A stretch of DNA of 64,000 nt from Ricordea florida (GCA_949710005.1 OX453287.1:8180386-8244385), one strand, 5' to 3'. Positions 39,301-54,254 are shown, counted from the stretch's first letter. Numbers and translations are program-made. Notes: generated by a model from the sequence alone, not told the origin.

Positions 39301-42300
39301 CATAACAACGATTGACTGTGCAAAAATGTTTCTCTTTATTTCAAAATTAGAGGCATCTTTCGTTTTACATGTAATCAGAATGTGAAGAGGAATAATGGAA
39401 TACGAATAACGGACAAACTCGTTCCCGGGGCTTTTCCCTAGAAAGAAAAATGGCGTACGGGAAAAGCCCTGGGAACGAGGTTGAATAACGAACTGTTTTT
39501 TTCTTTGTTGAAATAATAGAATATTGCCATTTTTGGGGCGCAATAAATGGATTAATGACCTCCTTGAAATAACAGTTTTCAGCGGAATGCTGTGTTTTTT
39601 TTGCTGGTACAATGGAGTAAATAAAATTTCCGAGCAGAAATAATGAATGCCAAGAGAAAATACCTCATTTTCTCTTGTGGAATACTCAAACCCCGATTAT
39701 TCCTCTTCACTCCCCGAATGAAATGAGACAAATATAAATAAAGAATGTTTTTCTTGTAGTGCTATTCTTTAAAGATGTAATGCTTCTTCTTTCAACTCAT
39801 GAACCATTGAACGGACCATTAGAAAAGTGAATGGGGGGGGGGGGGTTGGGGAAAAACCCAAAAAAAAATTCATGCAAGGGAAAATGCCAAGAAAAAAAAT
39901 TCATGCAAAGAAGAAGGTAAAAAAAATTCATGCAGAAGGAAGGTCCAATTGTGACTTTTTCACACGTAGTGAAAAAAAAAATCGTGCAGAGGGGTTCACC
40001 TGAAAAAAAAAAAAATCCCTGCACAAGCAGTGAGCGAAAAAAAAAATTCGTGCAAGCTGAAAATTCCCCCCCCCCCATCACTTTTCTAATGGTCCGTCCC
40101 CAACATGGTAGCTCAGGTTCAAATATAACACACCAGGTATAATATGTGGAAAATTTCTCCGCAGGAACATTTACCAGTAAATGCATAAGTTCTGAATATG
40201 GAAAACGCACTTATTGGTCTCACAAAGAAACGTGCAAGTGTGAGCTGAGGACTCTGGTAGAACACTTTAATAAAAAGGTGGGTAATTACACGTGACAAAA
40301 AAAAAGAGTGTAGTTACTCTGATTAATCTTCGGTAAGTACTTGGTGTAGGCATTCACACAGTAAGGACAGTAAATTAAAGTAAGCATGGGGTGATTAAGG
40401 ACACTGAAGTACGGCTAGGATGAGTACGGCTAGAGTACAGCTGAGGTTGCTAAAGTAACGCTTGGCGACTATATTTATAGAGCATACCACTCTATTAATG
40501 GTGAACCTCTCAAACCACAGCTTACACCAAGTAGTTACCTAATCTTCATCTATGCCCGCTGACCCGTTAAGACATAGACAACAATTTACTTTTTTAGTTC
40601 AGAAATAGAGACATTTAGCACCGCGTTATTCGCTTTCACGGCTGGCGTTTGGCGTTTGCCGTCCGAGGTCTTAGCCTTTAATGTTCTTTAGCAGAACCGG
40701 TGATCACGTCAACTAACAGCGTAAGAAAACATCGGAATTGTAAAGTGTTAATTATTATCATAAGCTTAGCTTATCGGATAACGTCTCACGGTCCATGCAG
40801 TGAAATTCATCGAAGTAACACATGATTCAGGTAAATAAGGTATTGTGTGGTACACGTAATCCAACAAGGAGTGAAATATCCCCGACATCGATGTATGTTG
40901 CAAAAGCATGCTACGAGCCGCCATATTGAATTTACCAAACATGAGCAGTGGTGTCAGACAACGACAAAGTGCTTCTAATTTTCCCTTTGCCCCGAAATTA
41001 TATCTAAACTTACAGAAAAAGAATTGTCCCACATGAGTTTCGTATTTTAACGTGACACAAACATGTTTTGAACTCAAAGCTCTTCAGGTAAATCACTTAT
41101 GCGAAATCGTTCCTCTCCACGTTGAAAAGGCGCGTTGTTAGCGACAAACGTTACGCCGAGGCCTGGTCACGTGACCTCTAGCTTTTCGCCATTTGAGGGT
41201 TCTTCCGGACCGAAAAGCCTGGTGCTAAATGTCTCTATTTGTGAATATTGCACGCGCTAAAAGATGTCGGGTCGAACATTACGTCATCCAACCGGTTTGA
41301 ACCAGTTGGATGAGCACGAGGGGAGAGTGTGTGACAGTTTTTTCTTCGGATGAAGTGATTCTTGTAACGTTGACATTTACTTGCACACTGGTGAATAAAT
41401 TGTTCGTAAAAACACTACGACACAAAGTGGCGACCCCGCCAGGACAAGAACAGGAAGGAGTTTGTGAGTTACAGTTACTTAGCGAAAAAACAAACCTGGA
41501 ACGTGTGAGTAAAATCTAAAGTAAACATGGCCACCGATCTTGATCTTGACGCCGCGATAAAAAGGATCGACGCGAAATTGCGAATGTTGAAGTTTACACG
41601 GGAAGATGTACCTAGGATCAGAGGAAAAAACGAGCTGAAGGCGCTGGAACGATTACAAAAAGCTATGGAAGGTCAGATCGATGGCGTTCACGAACAGATG
41701 TTCCAAATACAAGCTCTCAGAATAGAGAATGGAGATGATCCAGTTGAGGTGAGGGAATGGTCTCTTGAAATAGAAAGACAACTGGAAGAGTTTCAGGAAA
41801 CTGCCGACGATGTGAGAGAAATGGCGAGAAACAAGCAAGAGGAGGCATTACGGAGACAGCGAGACGAAGAGGAAATGAGAGAAGAGGAGAAAAGGAGACG
41901 CCATTACGAAGAGGAGTTGAAGCTCGAGGAAGCGCGAATGAAAATGAAGCGGGAATATGAAAGGAAATTCGAGGAGGATCGAAACAAATCTATCAAGGAA
42001 AGCGGTGCCAAGTTACCCAAGCTAACAATCACGCAGTTTCAGGGAACGCATTTGGACTGGTTGAGATTCTGGAGTCAGTTCGAAACAGAGATAGACAAGG
42101 CAAGTATCTCTCAGGTTGCTAAGTTTTCGTACCTCAAGGAGCTATTAATATCAACAGTGCGAGTCTTTGTTGATGGTCTGCCCTATAATTCTGAGGGATA
42201 TGAACGAGCGAAATTTATTCTGAGTAGCAAATACGGTAAGTCAAGTGAAGTAGCAAATGCCCACATGCAAGAAATTATTGGCTTGTCCACCATTACTGGC

Positions 42301-45300
42301 ACACGTCCAGCTCCAATCCAGGAGTTTTACGAGAAGCTAACAAGCCACGTTCAGGTTCTTGAGACTATGGGCAAGATCAAGGAGATTCATGGATTTGCCC
42401 GCACAACCCTTGACAAACTACCTGGGATCAGAGCAGACTTAGTAAGACTAGATGACAATTGGCAAGAGTGGGGTTTTTCTGAATTGATTGAGTCCTTAAG
42501 GAGGTGGTGTGACCGTAACCCTGTTCCCAGTGACAACCCAAAGCAAGACCTCCCAAGGCGTGACTTGTCGAATCGTGATTTATCAAACCGGAAACCGTCA
42601 TTTCGAAGCCCATCAAGTCATTCCCTGCCCAAGAAGAACACTGTTTACCAAACAAAGGATGAGGTTGGAAGAATGGGACGTGGCTGCATCTATTGTAACA
42701 GTGAGGACCACAAGGCCACGGAGTGTAAAAAGGTCCCTAACTTGAACCAGCGCAAAAAGATCTTAAGTGACAAGAGGTTGTGTTTCAACTGCACAGGTGC
42801 AAAACACCAAGCGCAAGATTGCCGCAGCAAAACCAACTGCCAGGTTTGTGGTCACAGGCATCACACATCCATTTGTGATAAACAGCATAGCAACAATCAA
42901 ATGATGTTAGCAACTGGTGAAGGATCTGTCATTTACCCAGTGGTGGTTGTAGTGGTTGATGGTATCAAATGCAGGGCTTTACTAGATACAGGTTCTGGAA
43001 GTTCCTATGCATCAGCAGCCCTTGTTGCTCGTTTGAATAAACGCCCTTTCCACGTCGAACATAGACAGATTGAAATGATGCTTTGCTCAACAGTCCAGAA
43101 GGTCCAGAGCTATTCTGTTAAGGTTGGCAGTGTTGATGGGAAGTTTGAGATGACAACGAGGGTCAGCAAGGTTGACAAAGGTCTTTTGCTCACTGTCCCC
43201 AATCCGAATTATGAAGATCTGATCAGAAAATATTGTCATCTACAAGGAGTGGTCATGAACGATGACGACAAGAAGAGTGAGTTGCCCATCCATGTAATCC
43301 TTGGGGCTAGTGAGTACTCAAGAATAAAGACGGAGACCAAGCCAAAGATTGGACAACCATCCGAACCAATTGCCGAGCTCACCAAGCTAGGGTGGACCAT
43401 GATGTCTACAGGAGAGGAAAGCGTACTCTCAAATGTTTACTTTACAAGGACATCCACAGCAGACTACCAGCAACTCTGCAGTTTAGATGTGTTGGGGCTT
43501 GAGGATAGGGCGGAAGAAGACCAACAGGACGTCTTTGATGAGTTCAGCCAACAGTTACAACGGAGTGAGGAAGGATGGTATCAAACAGGATTACTGTGGA
43601 AGGTGGGACACGCTCCCCTGCTCAAGAATGAACGTGGGAGCAAAAGAAGACTTGAAGGTTTGCTAAAGAAGTTACAGAGAGAACCGGGGATGTTAGACAA
43701 GTACGATGAAATCATACAAGAGCAGTTGGCTGATGGGATAGTTGAAAGAGTTACAGATGTGGCGACCAGTAGGGAATTTTACATTCCACACAAAGGAGTA
43801 AAGAGGGAATCAGCAGAGACAACCAAACTGAGGATTGTATTTGATGCGTCGGCAAAGCCAGGAGAGGAGAAGCCATCACTAAATGAGTGCCTAGAAAGCG
43901 GACCGCCCCTTCAGAATCTGTTGTGGGACGTGTTAGTGCGTAATCGTTTTAAGCCAGTCGCGCTGGCAGGTGACATCAAGCAGGCGTTTCTACAAGTACG
44001 AATAAGGGCAGAAGACAGAGATGCACTGCGCTTTCATTGGATCAAGGACAAGGACCCATCAGCTATTGAAGTCTTGAGGTTTACGCGAGCATTATTCGGC
44101 TTGGTTCAGTCGCCATTCCTATTGGCAGCGACACTAAAATTGCATCTAGAGAGCCTAAGGGAGAAGTACCCAGAAGAAATTGAAGAGATCCTAAGGAGTC
44201 TATACGTCGATGATGTTATCACTGGTGGCAGTACCACGGCAGAAGTCCAAGAACTGAAGAAGACCATAGTGTCAGTGTTTGGAGAGGCAAAGTTTACTAT
44301 GCACAAGTGGAACTCTAATGTGTCTCAGCTGGAGAGTGAAATTATTAGTGTCGAAGAGCAGCCAACCTTTGCAAAGCAACAGTTGGGGGTCAAGGAAGGG
44401 GAATCAAAGCTGTTAGGACTCCCATGGAACAAATCAGATGACTCAATTGCTGTGAAATTTCCTGAGGAACCTATTGATGTTACGAAAAGAGGGATCCTAC
44501 GTTTCCTAGCCGCTGTATACGACCCACTAGGTTTAGCATCACCTGCAACACTTGTGGGAAAGTTTCTGTATCGTGAAGTATGCGACTTGCGTCTGCCATG
44601 GGATGAGAAGGTATCAGACAAAATTGGGCAAGAATGGTTCAAGTTTGTGAGGAGTCTCCCAAGCATGATTGAAGTGCCACGAAGCCTACCAAGGTTTAAA
44701 GAGCCAACTGAGGGAGTTGAGCTACATGTCTTTGGCGACACAAGTGGATCTGGGATATCCGCAGTTGCATATGCAGTAATCCAACAAGCCTCAGGGTTGA
44801 GCCAGGGTTTAATTGCGGCTAAGTCAAGATTGGCAAAGAAGAATCTTACCATTCCGAGACTGGAACTTGTAGCAGCACATATGGCCGCAAACCTTGCAGA
44901 GAATGTGCGAAAGGCATTATCTGACCAACCAATCAAGTCAGTTTATGGCTGGAGTGACAGCAAGGTTGCCCTCCACTGGATCAAGGGGGGCGGTTCTTAC
45001 AAGCAATTCGTGGCTAATAGAGTCCGCAAGATCAATGCCAAGGATTTCATTGAGTGGAGGCACGTGGACACCAAACGGAACCCGGCAGACGTAGGAAGCA
45101 GAGGTTGTAAGGCAGGTCATCTATCCAGTTTGTGGTTACCAGGTCCAGTGTGGCTTCCCAATCGGGAAGAGTGGCCAGAAGAGATAGTGACGAACCCTAG
45201 CAAAGAAACAGAAGCAGAAGCTAAGCTCACTAAGGAGATCTTTGCAGTTGCAGTCGAACCAAAGGATGATCTTGATGAGTTACTGGAGAAGCATGTTTTT

Positions 45301-48300
45301 TGGCAGATGGTCAGAGTTACGGGATGGGTCGGACGGTTTTCTCAGAACTGCCGAAGCAAGAAACTGTATCGAATCAGAGGTCCCTTGACGACAGCTGAAA
45401 CCGATAGAGCAGTGAAGTGGTGGATAAGACGTGAACAAGGGAGATACAGTGTGACAGAGAAGTTCCAGGAGGACCAACAAAGATTAAATCTTCAAAAGAA
45501 TGATGAAGGGATTTATGTATGCAAGGGAAGAATCCAGGGAGTTTATCCGGTGTATCTGCCACCCAGGGTGACCTTATCAGAAAAAATTGTGCAAGATGCC
45601 CACATCATGACCCTGCATGGGGGAGTTGGACAGACTATGGTGCTTGTACGACAAAAGTATTGGATACCCCGTCTTCGGCAGCTGACGAAGAATGTCATTA
45701 ATCACTGCTTTGGGTGCAAGAAATTCCATGTCACAAGGTTCCCCAAGCCAAAACCAGCAGATCTCCCAGTTGATCGTACAGATGGATCATATCCCTTCCA
45801 AGTAATAGGAGTGGATTTCGCTGGTCCTATAGCGTACAAGGCCTCCAAGAAGAAACAAGGCAAAGCACACCTACTCCTGTTTGCATGTAGTCTAACTAGA
45901 GCAGTCCATTTAGAGTTGCTGACAGACCAGACTACTGAAAGCTTTATAAAGTGCTTAAAGCGGTTTATTGCGAGACGGGGGAGACCTAGGAAGATCTATT
46001 CTGACAATGGTAGGAGCTTTGTAGCTGCCAGCAAGTGGCTAAAGAGTATCATGAGAGACGAGATGACCCAAGATTATCTTGCCCATCACAACATGCTGTG
46101 GCAGTTTAATCTTGCCAGGGCCCCGTGGTGGGGCGGACAATTTGAACGGTTAATTGGAATAGTAAAGCAGGCTTTCTACAAGGTTATTGGACGGGCGAAC
46201 CTTACTTTCAGTGAGCTAGAGGAAGTGTTCCTTGACGTGGAGGTGGCCGTCAACAACCGGCCCTTAACCTATGTAGAAGATGATGTTGAATTTCCGGTAC
46301 TTACCCCAGCAGTTATGATGTATGGAGAATCATATGTCCTTCCAGAGGAAGACGTGGACTTGTTAGAGGATGTGGAATTACGGAAGAGAGCAAGGTACCT
46401 TCGGCGTTGCAAGGACGTTTTATGGTCGCGATGGTCCGCAGAGTATGTAAGGAGTTTAAGGGAACGACACAACCTAAAGCACAAGTCTAAGGAACCAACC
46501 CTCGAGGTTGGAGATGTGGTGCTGATACAGAACGAGGAGCGTAATCGTGGGAAGTGGAACATCGGTATCGTCACCAAGTTGATCAAGGGAAGTGACGGAG
46601 TCCTCCGAGGAGCCAGACTGAGAGCAGGAAAGTCGTACCTGGAACGGGCGATCCAACAACTTTGTCCAATGGAGCTGTCTTGCGACGTGACACACACAGA
46701 GTCGAATCAAGTAGTACAGCTCAATCCCAGAGCCAGAGAATTTGCTCCAAGACAAGCAGCCATAGCTGCAATAGAGCGTATTAGAGGTATTGCAGAAGAA
46801 GAAAAAGCCAATGAACTGTCCTAGTGACTAGTGTGATTATGACTAGTAGTACTTGAACTCGTTACTGTTACTGTTTATAGGTTTTCAGAACATTGGAGAT
46901 GAGTTATATTTGCTCCACATTTGTGAATCAAATAGGGGGAGAGTGTCGGGTCGAACATTACGTCATCCAACCGGTTTGAACCAGTTGGATGAGCACGAGG
47001 GGAGAGTGTGTGACAGTTTTTTCTTCGGATGAAGTGATTCTTGTAACGTTGACATTTACTTGCACACTGGTGAATAAATTGTTCGTAAAAACACTACGAC
47101 AAAGACAAATTCAGCTCCAGTAGAACAGTTGGTGCCAAACTTTACTATTTCAAACGTAGATTCCTTTACTGGTATACACACTTGCGTAGTTCAGATTTTC
47201 GTGACTTAAGTGAAATTATTTCCTGCTTCTACGTTAATTATAATTAGGTCTTAATTTATAAACTAGCCTGCGTTGGCTGGCGCCCAGCGTGGTTAAGAGC
47301 GTTTTCTGTCTTTTCTGTGAGTTCTGGTCCGTCCTACTCCTCTTCTAAAACTTCAATCCAATTGTCATCATTACTTAAACGTGCAATATTGATTGACTTA
47401 ATATATTTTCTACCATTTTGATAATAAGTGCCTCCTTTCTGGTTTTAAGATTTCAGAGCTCAATGAAGGTAACCTCATGAATATTTCAAATGAGCTTTCC
47501 AGTTCAAGAACAAAGTTCCGGAACAGACGCGTTTTCTATGAGCTGTTTTCGAGTTTGTTTAGTGCAGCAACAAAACTTTTGATTCCACTGACCGCACAAA
47601 ACGAGGACCTGGTTAGACGATACTACCTGGTAAGATAATTAGTACAACATAAGGTCTGGTAAACAATAGGCCATATTTTTCCATGTGGTGCACGACCGCA
47701 GCAGTGGAGCCTCCAAACTGCTCTAATATCCAATCCTAACAAGAATAAAAGCCAAGGAAAAAACCTAACGGCGCTATGTCCCTTCTCTCAAGGCGTTCCA
47801 AAGATACTTAGCTTAAGTTACCATAACGTTCGTGTCCGATGAAGAGACTTGCTATAGTGTGTGTTTTTAAAAACGTTTGAATTCTGATTCTGCGAAACCC
47901 GGTGTCAGATTCAAAACAGAAAATTCACCAAACGAACAATTTGTTTACCGGGTATAAGCCGCACCTTTTTACTTAAGTTTTGGGCCAAAAATTGCGGTTT
48001 CGGCTTATACACGACACCATTGCTTTTAGAGCGAGTAAACTGGCTTTTAGGAGTCACAAATTGAACTTGCCCTTCACTACTTTTATGTCGTGTTTGTCCA
48101 CGGGTTGTTCAACTCGTTTAGCAACACGTTTTTCTCCGATCGGTGGCTTCCATATGTCTTTATGGACATAATTAGTCGTTTACTAAGTGACGTATCACCA
48201 AGTGATTCGACGGCACAGAAGATGAAGAAATCTGGGAAGAGGATTCCGATTCAGATCCATTCTGATGTCCAAATTCCCTCGTTAAATGACTGCGTGGTTA

Positions 48301-51300
48301 CCAAGCAAATGTTTTGCGTCCTTTTCCTGCGTTTTACTTTCGTTTAAATTCCATCATTTTCATGTGAACTGTGGGCTTAAGCAATGACGACAACTGTTGT
48401 TAGCTGCAGGGAATAGGGACATCAATTAAAGGGAAGCTTTTAAAAGGCATTTCCAGAGTTGATTAACATATTAATGTCGCTGCAAAAACACAAGATTACA
48501 TTTAGCGGAGTCAAGTTTATTGTGAACATCTCGGAACAAACGACCAAAGTTTTTTTACAAGACTGAGTTTTTTAGAGTTCTTACTTTTTTCCTCCTGTGT
48601 CGGATGATACAGAATTGTTATGTGATATAATGTTGTGTATATCTAACCAATTTGTCGGTAAAATGGATTTCAATTACATGGAAAAAGACGTTATCGTTGG
48701 TTGGAGTATTTTGTAGTGAGATAAGGCAAGTAATCGATGTAAAGAATCCATTTAGGTGCCACATAAACTGACTGAATGGGATAGGACAAAACTGAATACA
48801 TTTGGCCGTAAGCTGTTAAGCAATAAATCAGAGGTACTCAAAAGTATTTCTCCTTGGCAAGTGCTAGATGGGCAAGTTATCTTATGTAGAGGTAATTTCA
48901 GGGTTCGCACGCATCTTCAAAACCCTTGAAAACCCTTGAATTTCAGAAGTCCGATTTCAAGACCTTGAAAGTACTTGAAATCGATTTTTGGTCCGCGAAA
49001 GTCTTTGCTTTTTTATTCAGCAAGATCGAAAAATATTAGTGCTCAGGTTTTAAAGTAAATGAAAGCCAGTGAAAAGAAATGTTCAGGTAAATAAAGTATA
49101 ACGTTCTCGAAATGCATAAAATGCTCACAAAAGGCGTCAAAATGCTTGTTTTCGTTTCCAATGCTCTCTCGTTACTCTCGCGCGTGTATACGTTCTCACT
49201 GAGAAAAGTCCCTGAAATTTCAAAGTAGAGTCCTGGAAGGCCCTTGAAATGTTCTTGAATTTTTGACCTGAAAGAGTGTACGAGCCGTGTAATTTAGACA
49301 CCGTTTACTGACCAGTTTTCTTTTTTGCATCACAGCATGTTATCGACACAGCTGCTGAGAGAAAGCGGCGTACAGTTGTTCATTTGGGCGAGTGGTTTTG
49401 TCCTTATGTTGCTCAAGTAAGCTCGCTTCCTCTATGTTATTGATTTTAAACATTGCTGTTTATTTCACTATACAGTGTGGTTCTAACGTTTTCATCTGTG
49501 GATCAAACCATGCAGTGGGACCATTTTTTGGAAAGCTACTGAACAGTAATGTACTGTTGTACTGTTTGTTTTACTATACAGTGTGGTTCTTACTTTTTCA
49601 TCTGTGGGTCAAACCATGCAGTGTGACCATTTTTTGAAACGCTGTGGCTAAATGACCGGCAGCCGGTCAAGGTTTCAAAATCACTAAATGACCGACAGTC
49701 TGATATTTTTCTAAAATTTAAGGAATCGAAGGAACCCATCCAATTCAAAGTATCATATGTCGATTAAGAACTGCCAAGCAATCTAGAAGAGCTGTATAGA
49801 TGGTGAGTCTAACGCTCCACTCAGAGAGAAAAGCAATGGTTTGTGACACTTAGATTTCATTAGGTCGACTGCCGGTCACGGTTTCCAACTCACTAATAAT
49901 AAGTGACCGGCAGTCCGAGTTGAGGGAATCGGGCGAACCAATCATGTTTCTCTCAATATGTCGACTGAGAAGTTTTAAGCGATACAAAACTTTTTCTCTA
50001 TATTTAAGTTCCTTAAAATTTGAGAAAAATATCAGACTGCCGGTCATTTAGTGATTTTGAAACCTTGACCGGCTTCCGGTCATTTAGCCACAGCGTTTCT
50101 GCAAAACTACTGACAGTACTGCACTGTGGTACTGTTTGTTTTATTATACAGTGCGGTTCTACCTTTTTCATCTGTGGATCAAAACATGCACTGTACATGA
50201 CCATTCTTTGGGAAGCCACTGAACAATACTGTACCATTGTAATCGCAATCGTTCATGCAGATATCATTATCGTTAACATTATTCTTATGCTAAAGTCAAA
50301 TTTTTAATCAGGTGAATCAGAGGCAAGTTCTCATCGACACTGCCAAGATATTTCTGTCCGGGATCCTGAATGAAACGGATCATATATTTGGTGCACCTTA
50401 CACGATATTGGAAGAGGAGAGGTTCGTGCCAACCAGGCCAGTAGAAGAAATAACACAATGCAACTGATCCTTAGCTTACATTACTTGTAAAAAAGCTAGG
50501 TGGAATGGGGATCAATGTCAGTATCTGGGCAACCGTGTTCCTCCCCTAACCCAACAAGCAATAATAAGGTAAAACGTTAGCGTTAATAGTGGGTTAGGGG
50601 AGGGGTAGGTGCGCAGTTGCCAAGATACTGATATTGATCTTCAAATGCTGACCGAGGGAGCCCATGAGTCCGCATTTGGTTTCTTGCAGTGATCGTTCAT
50701 GGCTCGGAGCGATTTTATTTTCAGCTGCTGAATCATTCGGTAAAAGCAAGTATGTGATAAGGAAGGCGCCTAGGCGTTTTTCGTATAAATGAACTCTCTT
50801 CATTTTTTTGACGTCAGAGCGGAAGCACGTTTTGTTAATTATGCACAATACTTTTAACTATTGTGACACCCTTTCACTTTTCATTTATATTCTCTTTTCA
50901 TTTATATTCTCTAGGCCGCTTGTTGTAGGTGAATTAAAGTGGGATTTCATTTTACCTGAACAAAGCGAAGTTCAAATCGACCAGATTTGTGTTCAACTCA
51001 ATACAGCGCCGCTTGTCTCGCCACCAGATGTAGCCACGGATAGCACTTCAAGCCCAAATAAAAATAGCGGCTTACATTTTGCTGATGACAGTGCATGTAA
51101 CGTAGTAATAAGCGAAATAGAGGCTCAAGATGAAATGATCATCTGGACTTCGCCGTCCACAAAGGTGATACGAACTGATGTTTGCCAAGTTAGTTAAACT
51201 TTTCACCGAGCTATTTTAGCCTCTATTTCTAATGTAAACCTTCATAAGGTCCAACAGTGAATTTGTCATAAAGAAATTCCTTTCGTACGAAACTTCTGAA

Positions 51301-54212
51301 AATCCTTGTCGTTCAAGGTCAACAAAGGCTCGATTTGAAAACCTTGAATAAGCGCGCACCCCCACCCCACCCCTCAAAAATTAAGTGTCCCAGGCAGCAC
51401 CTGAGAATTTACTTGTTAACTTGTAATTGAGTGACAATGATTAGACTATTATATCGTTTCATCGTTCAACAAACACTTTTGAGAGCTCAGATGCGAAACG
51501 TAAACTAATTTTTCAAAAACACTCGACTGCTGAGAAATGGACTTGGAGTGATTTTAAACCGATGATTACAGTCTATTCTAAGTTTATTCAGTGTTTATTA
51601 TGTCAACATCGACACATCGAGTCAACATGTTACTCACTATATGAAACTTGCATTGCATCCGCCAGCGCGGCTCAATCTCAATCTTCGGCGTAATGTTTCG
51701 ATCTATCAGGAGCCCTATAGACCTCTTTCATAATGGCGGCCAAACAAAAAAAATATTTAGTTTTCATGACAAACTAGCCTTACTGGCCTCGCTAGGATGT
51801 GGAAAATTCAATATAGTTTTTGTTCCAAAATGAGGCTTGTAGGTCTAATTAACATACATACAAAAGAACGATAAATCGGCCGCCATTTATGAAAGTGATC
51901 TATTGATGGGTACCTGGTTCCATTGGTAAATATTTCCTTTGGAGTTCAAATACCAAAAGAAAACAGGTTGAAAAATGGACCGGAATGACTTAAAATCAAA
52001 GATGAGATTGTATCACTCTTTATTATCTGACGGAATCGAGGATTTGCCCTTAGTGTCTGCTGTAGGAACAGTGGTTGATGAACTAGGAAGAATCCTACAG
52101 AGAATAAAATCTGTATTGACTTCACTTTTACTTTTTAAATGATTGTTCATTTTAATTTTTGTGTGCTTCTTAACAAGATTGTTAACATCTTGCTCTTTAT
52201 TTGTAGCCGAGAACATCACCTCCTTTGGAAATGGTCCCACCGGTATCATCAGCCAACCATGAGGTAGATAAAAGGAGCCTTTGATGCTATTTTGCTGCAC
52301 ATACTAACACACACTGGATTGGTAGAAAAAAAAAGACATTACAATTGTTATGCAATAGCAGAAAGAATTTACATTATAGGACTGGAGTGCGCTAGTTTTT
52401 TTTTTACAATGATTCTACATTAGCTGTTACTTTAAGGTTACAAAAATAATATCAAGTTTTATTATAGAGACGTGAGTGTTTTACTGGGAATTACTCCTCT
52501 TGTAAAATTATACGAAACTACATCCGGGACCGTAGTGGCGTACTTTCCATGTTTAGTGTATCATGTAAGCCTTTACAAAATATCCCGAGATCTCCTCGGG
52601 GTGGGGGGGGGGGGGGGGGGTAAGCAGAAGATCTCGGGATACTTTGTAAAGGCTTACATGATATACTATCCTTTACATATCCTTACTAGTGAGGATATCG
52701 ATGACGTCATTTCCCGCCTTGCACGATTCAGTTTGTCTACAAAGATGCTAAACGAACGTCTTATTGTGTTTTTGTCTCTAAAATAAAATAGAAAATTACA
52801 CGTTAGCTCGAAGATATGAATTTTATGTTCTTGTGGCAAGAACACGAATATCTCACGAATATCTCAAGAATATCTCACGAGTGAGCATTGTGGCACAAGC
52901 GCACTCGTGAGATATTGTTCTTGCCACTCGAACATAAAATTCATACATTGTCTCTACTGTGCAGTATTTCCTTACAGAACATTGATTGTTCATCTTATTT
53001 TTTGTTAGCTCCTTAAACACGGTTGTAAACATCTTGTATGTTTATTTTCAGCACAAGACAATACCTCCTATGGAATTGGTCCCTCCGGCCTCACAAGCCA
53101 ACAATGAGGTAGATACAAGGAGCCTGTGTTTCTATTTAGTTACACATACTGAGACACTACATGGCGGGCGTACTCGCGGTGCCTTTCGGAGTTCAAAATT
53201 TGGTTCAAGCGTCACTTTTTCCTTTGTTTTTGAATCGGTACCTATTGCCAGGGTACAAATTTTGTTGAGCAACGCCTATCAACCTAGATTTTTTAAAATA
53301 CCTTTTGACGTGCTTTTTCATCACCCCGTCTTTTTTTGTGGGAGTCTCCCCGGGGCTTGTATGTCATGCGGTTACTAAGAAAGGAGGGAATGTGTGAATG
53401 ATTCGCTGAAAGAGGGGTTAGCCGTTCAAAAAAGCTTCTAGTTAGAGTGTAACGAAACTAAACTTACTTGTAGAACCAGTCAAAAGATTATTTATTTATT
53501 TATTTTATTACAATCTATGGATTTAAAAAAAAAACAAAGGATGAACTGTAAAGGAGTCATAGACCCCCAGGTCACCTGAAAATATAAAGAAACACAGTAA
53601 AATAATAGTTTCAGAAAATACAGAATTATAAAAGCTACTTAAAAAATCACTGAAAAATTTCTTAACTCTAGACTTAAAAATATTTACATTATCAGAAACA
53701 CGAATGTCTAACGGCAGTTGATTCCACAAAGGACTAAGTACTGTGTTTTTCCCTTGATTCATGACCGCGCCCCGACTAATCTACGTCATACTGAGTGGTG
53801 CTACCACTGTCACAATAAAATTTTTCTCGATTTGCAACCATTAGCACTGGGTGTACCACTAAATTAAATATAATAAAAAGAAATTTACTTGGTAGCTTGG
53901 AGATATGAAATCTTCCCCTTGTGATATCTCTTGCAATATCTTCTGGATCAGGGTTGGCGCAGTGGTGAGAGCGCTCGCCTTCCACCAATGGGGCCCGGGT
54001 TCGATTCCCGGCATCATATGTGGGCTGAGTTTGTTGGTTCTTTACTCTGCTCCGAGAGGTTTTTCTCTCCAGTACTCCAGTTTTCCCCTCTTCACAAAAA
54101 CCAACATTTGATTTGATTTGATTGATTTAATTTAATTTAATGATTTGATTTGTACTTCACAGTGTCCCCAATTAGTACCTGAGTGCTAGATACAGTTCAA
54201 ACTCAATAAAGT

Positions 54213-54254
<42 letters not shown>

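Larger units (their letters stand above)
41265..47101 (+). mobile_element. BEL/Pao LTR retrotransposon, full length (5837 bp)
   Basis: Two 158-bp LTRs, TGTCGGGTCG...CTACGACA, at 41265-41422 and 46944-47101, which look identical base for base. AAGA occurs on both sides (41261-41264, 47102-47105), a 4-bp duplication. A primer-binding region (GTGGCGACCCCG) follows the left LTR, and a purine tract (AATAGGGGGAGAG) precedes the right one. One long open polyprotein frame lies between. It is in the sense orientation in the intron between GPCR exons 40165 and 47450. Confidence 0.95.

Noticed and set aside
44325-44936. 203-codon minus-strand frame in the BEL/Pao element
   Set aside because: Shadow of the pol frame; no family resemblance.
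53905-54111. Open frame over the SINE head and possible tRNA gene
   Set aside because: tRNA-like head of a SINE with (ATT)n tail; no intact cloverleaf end.
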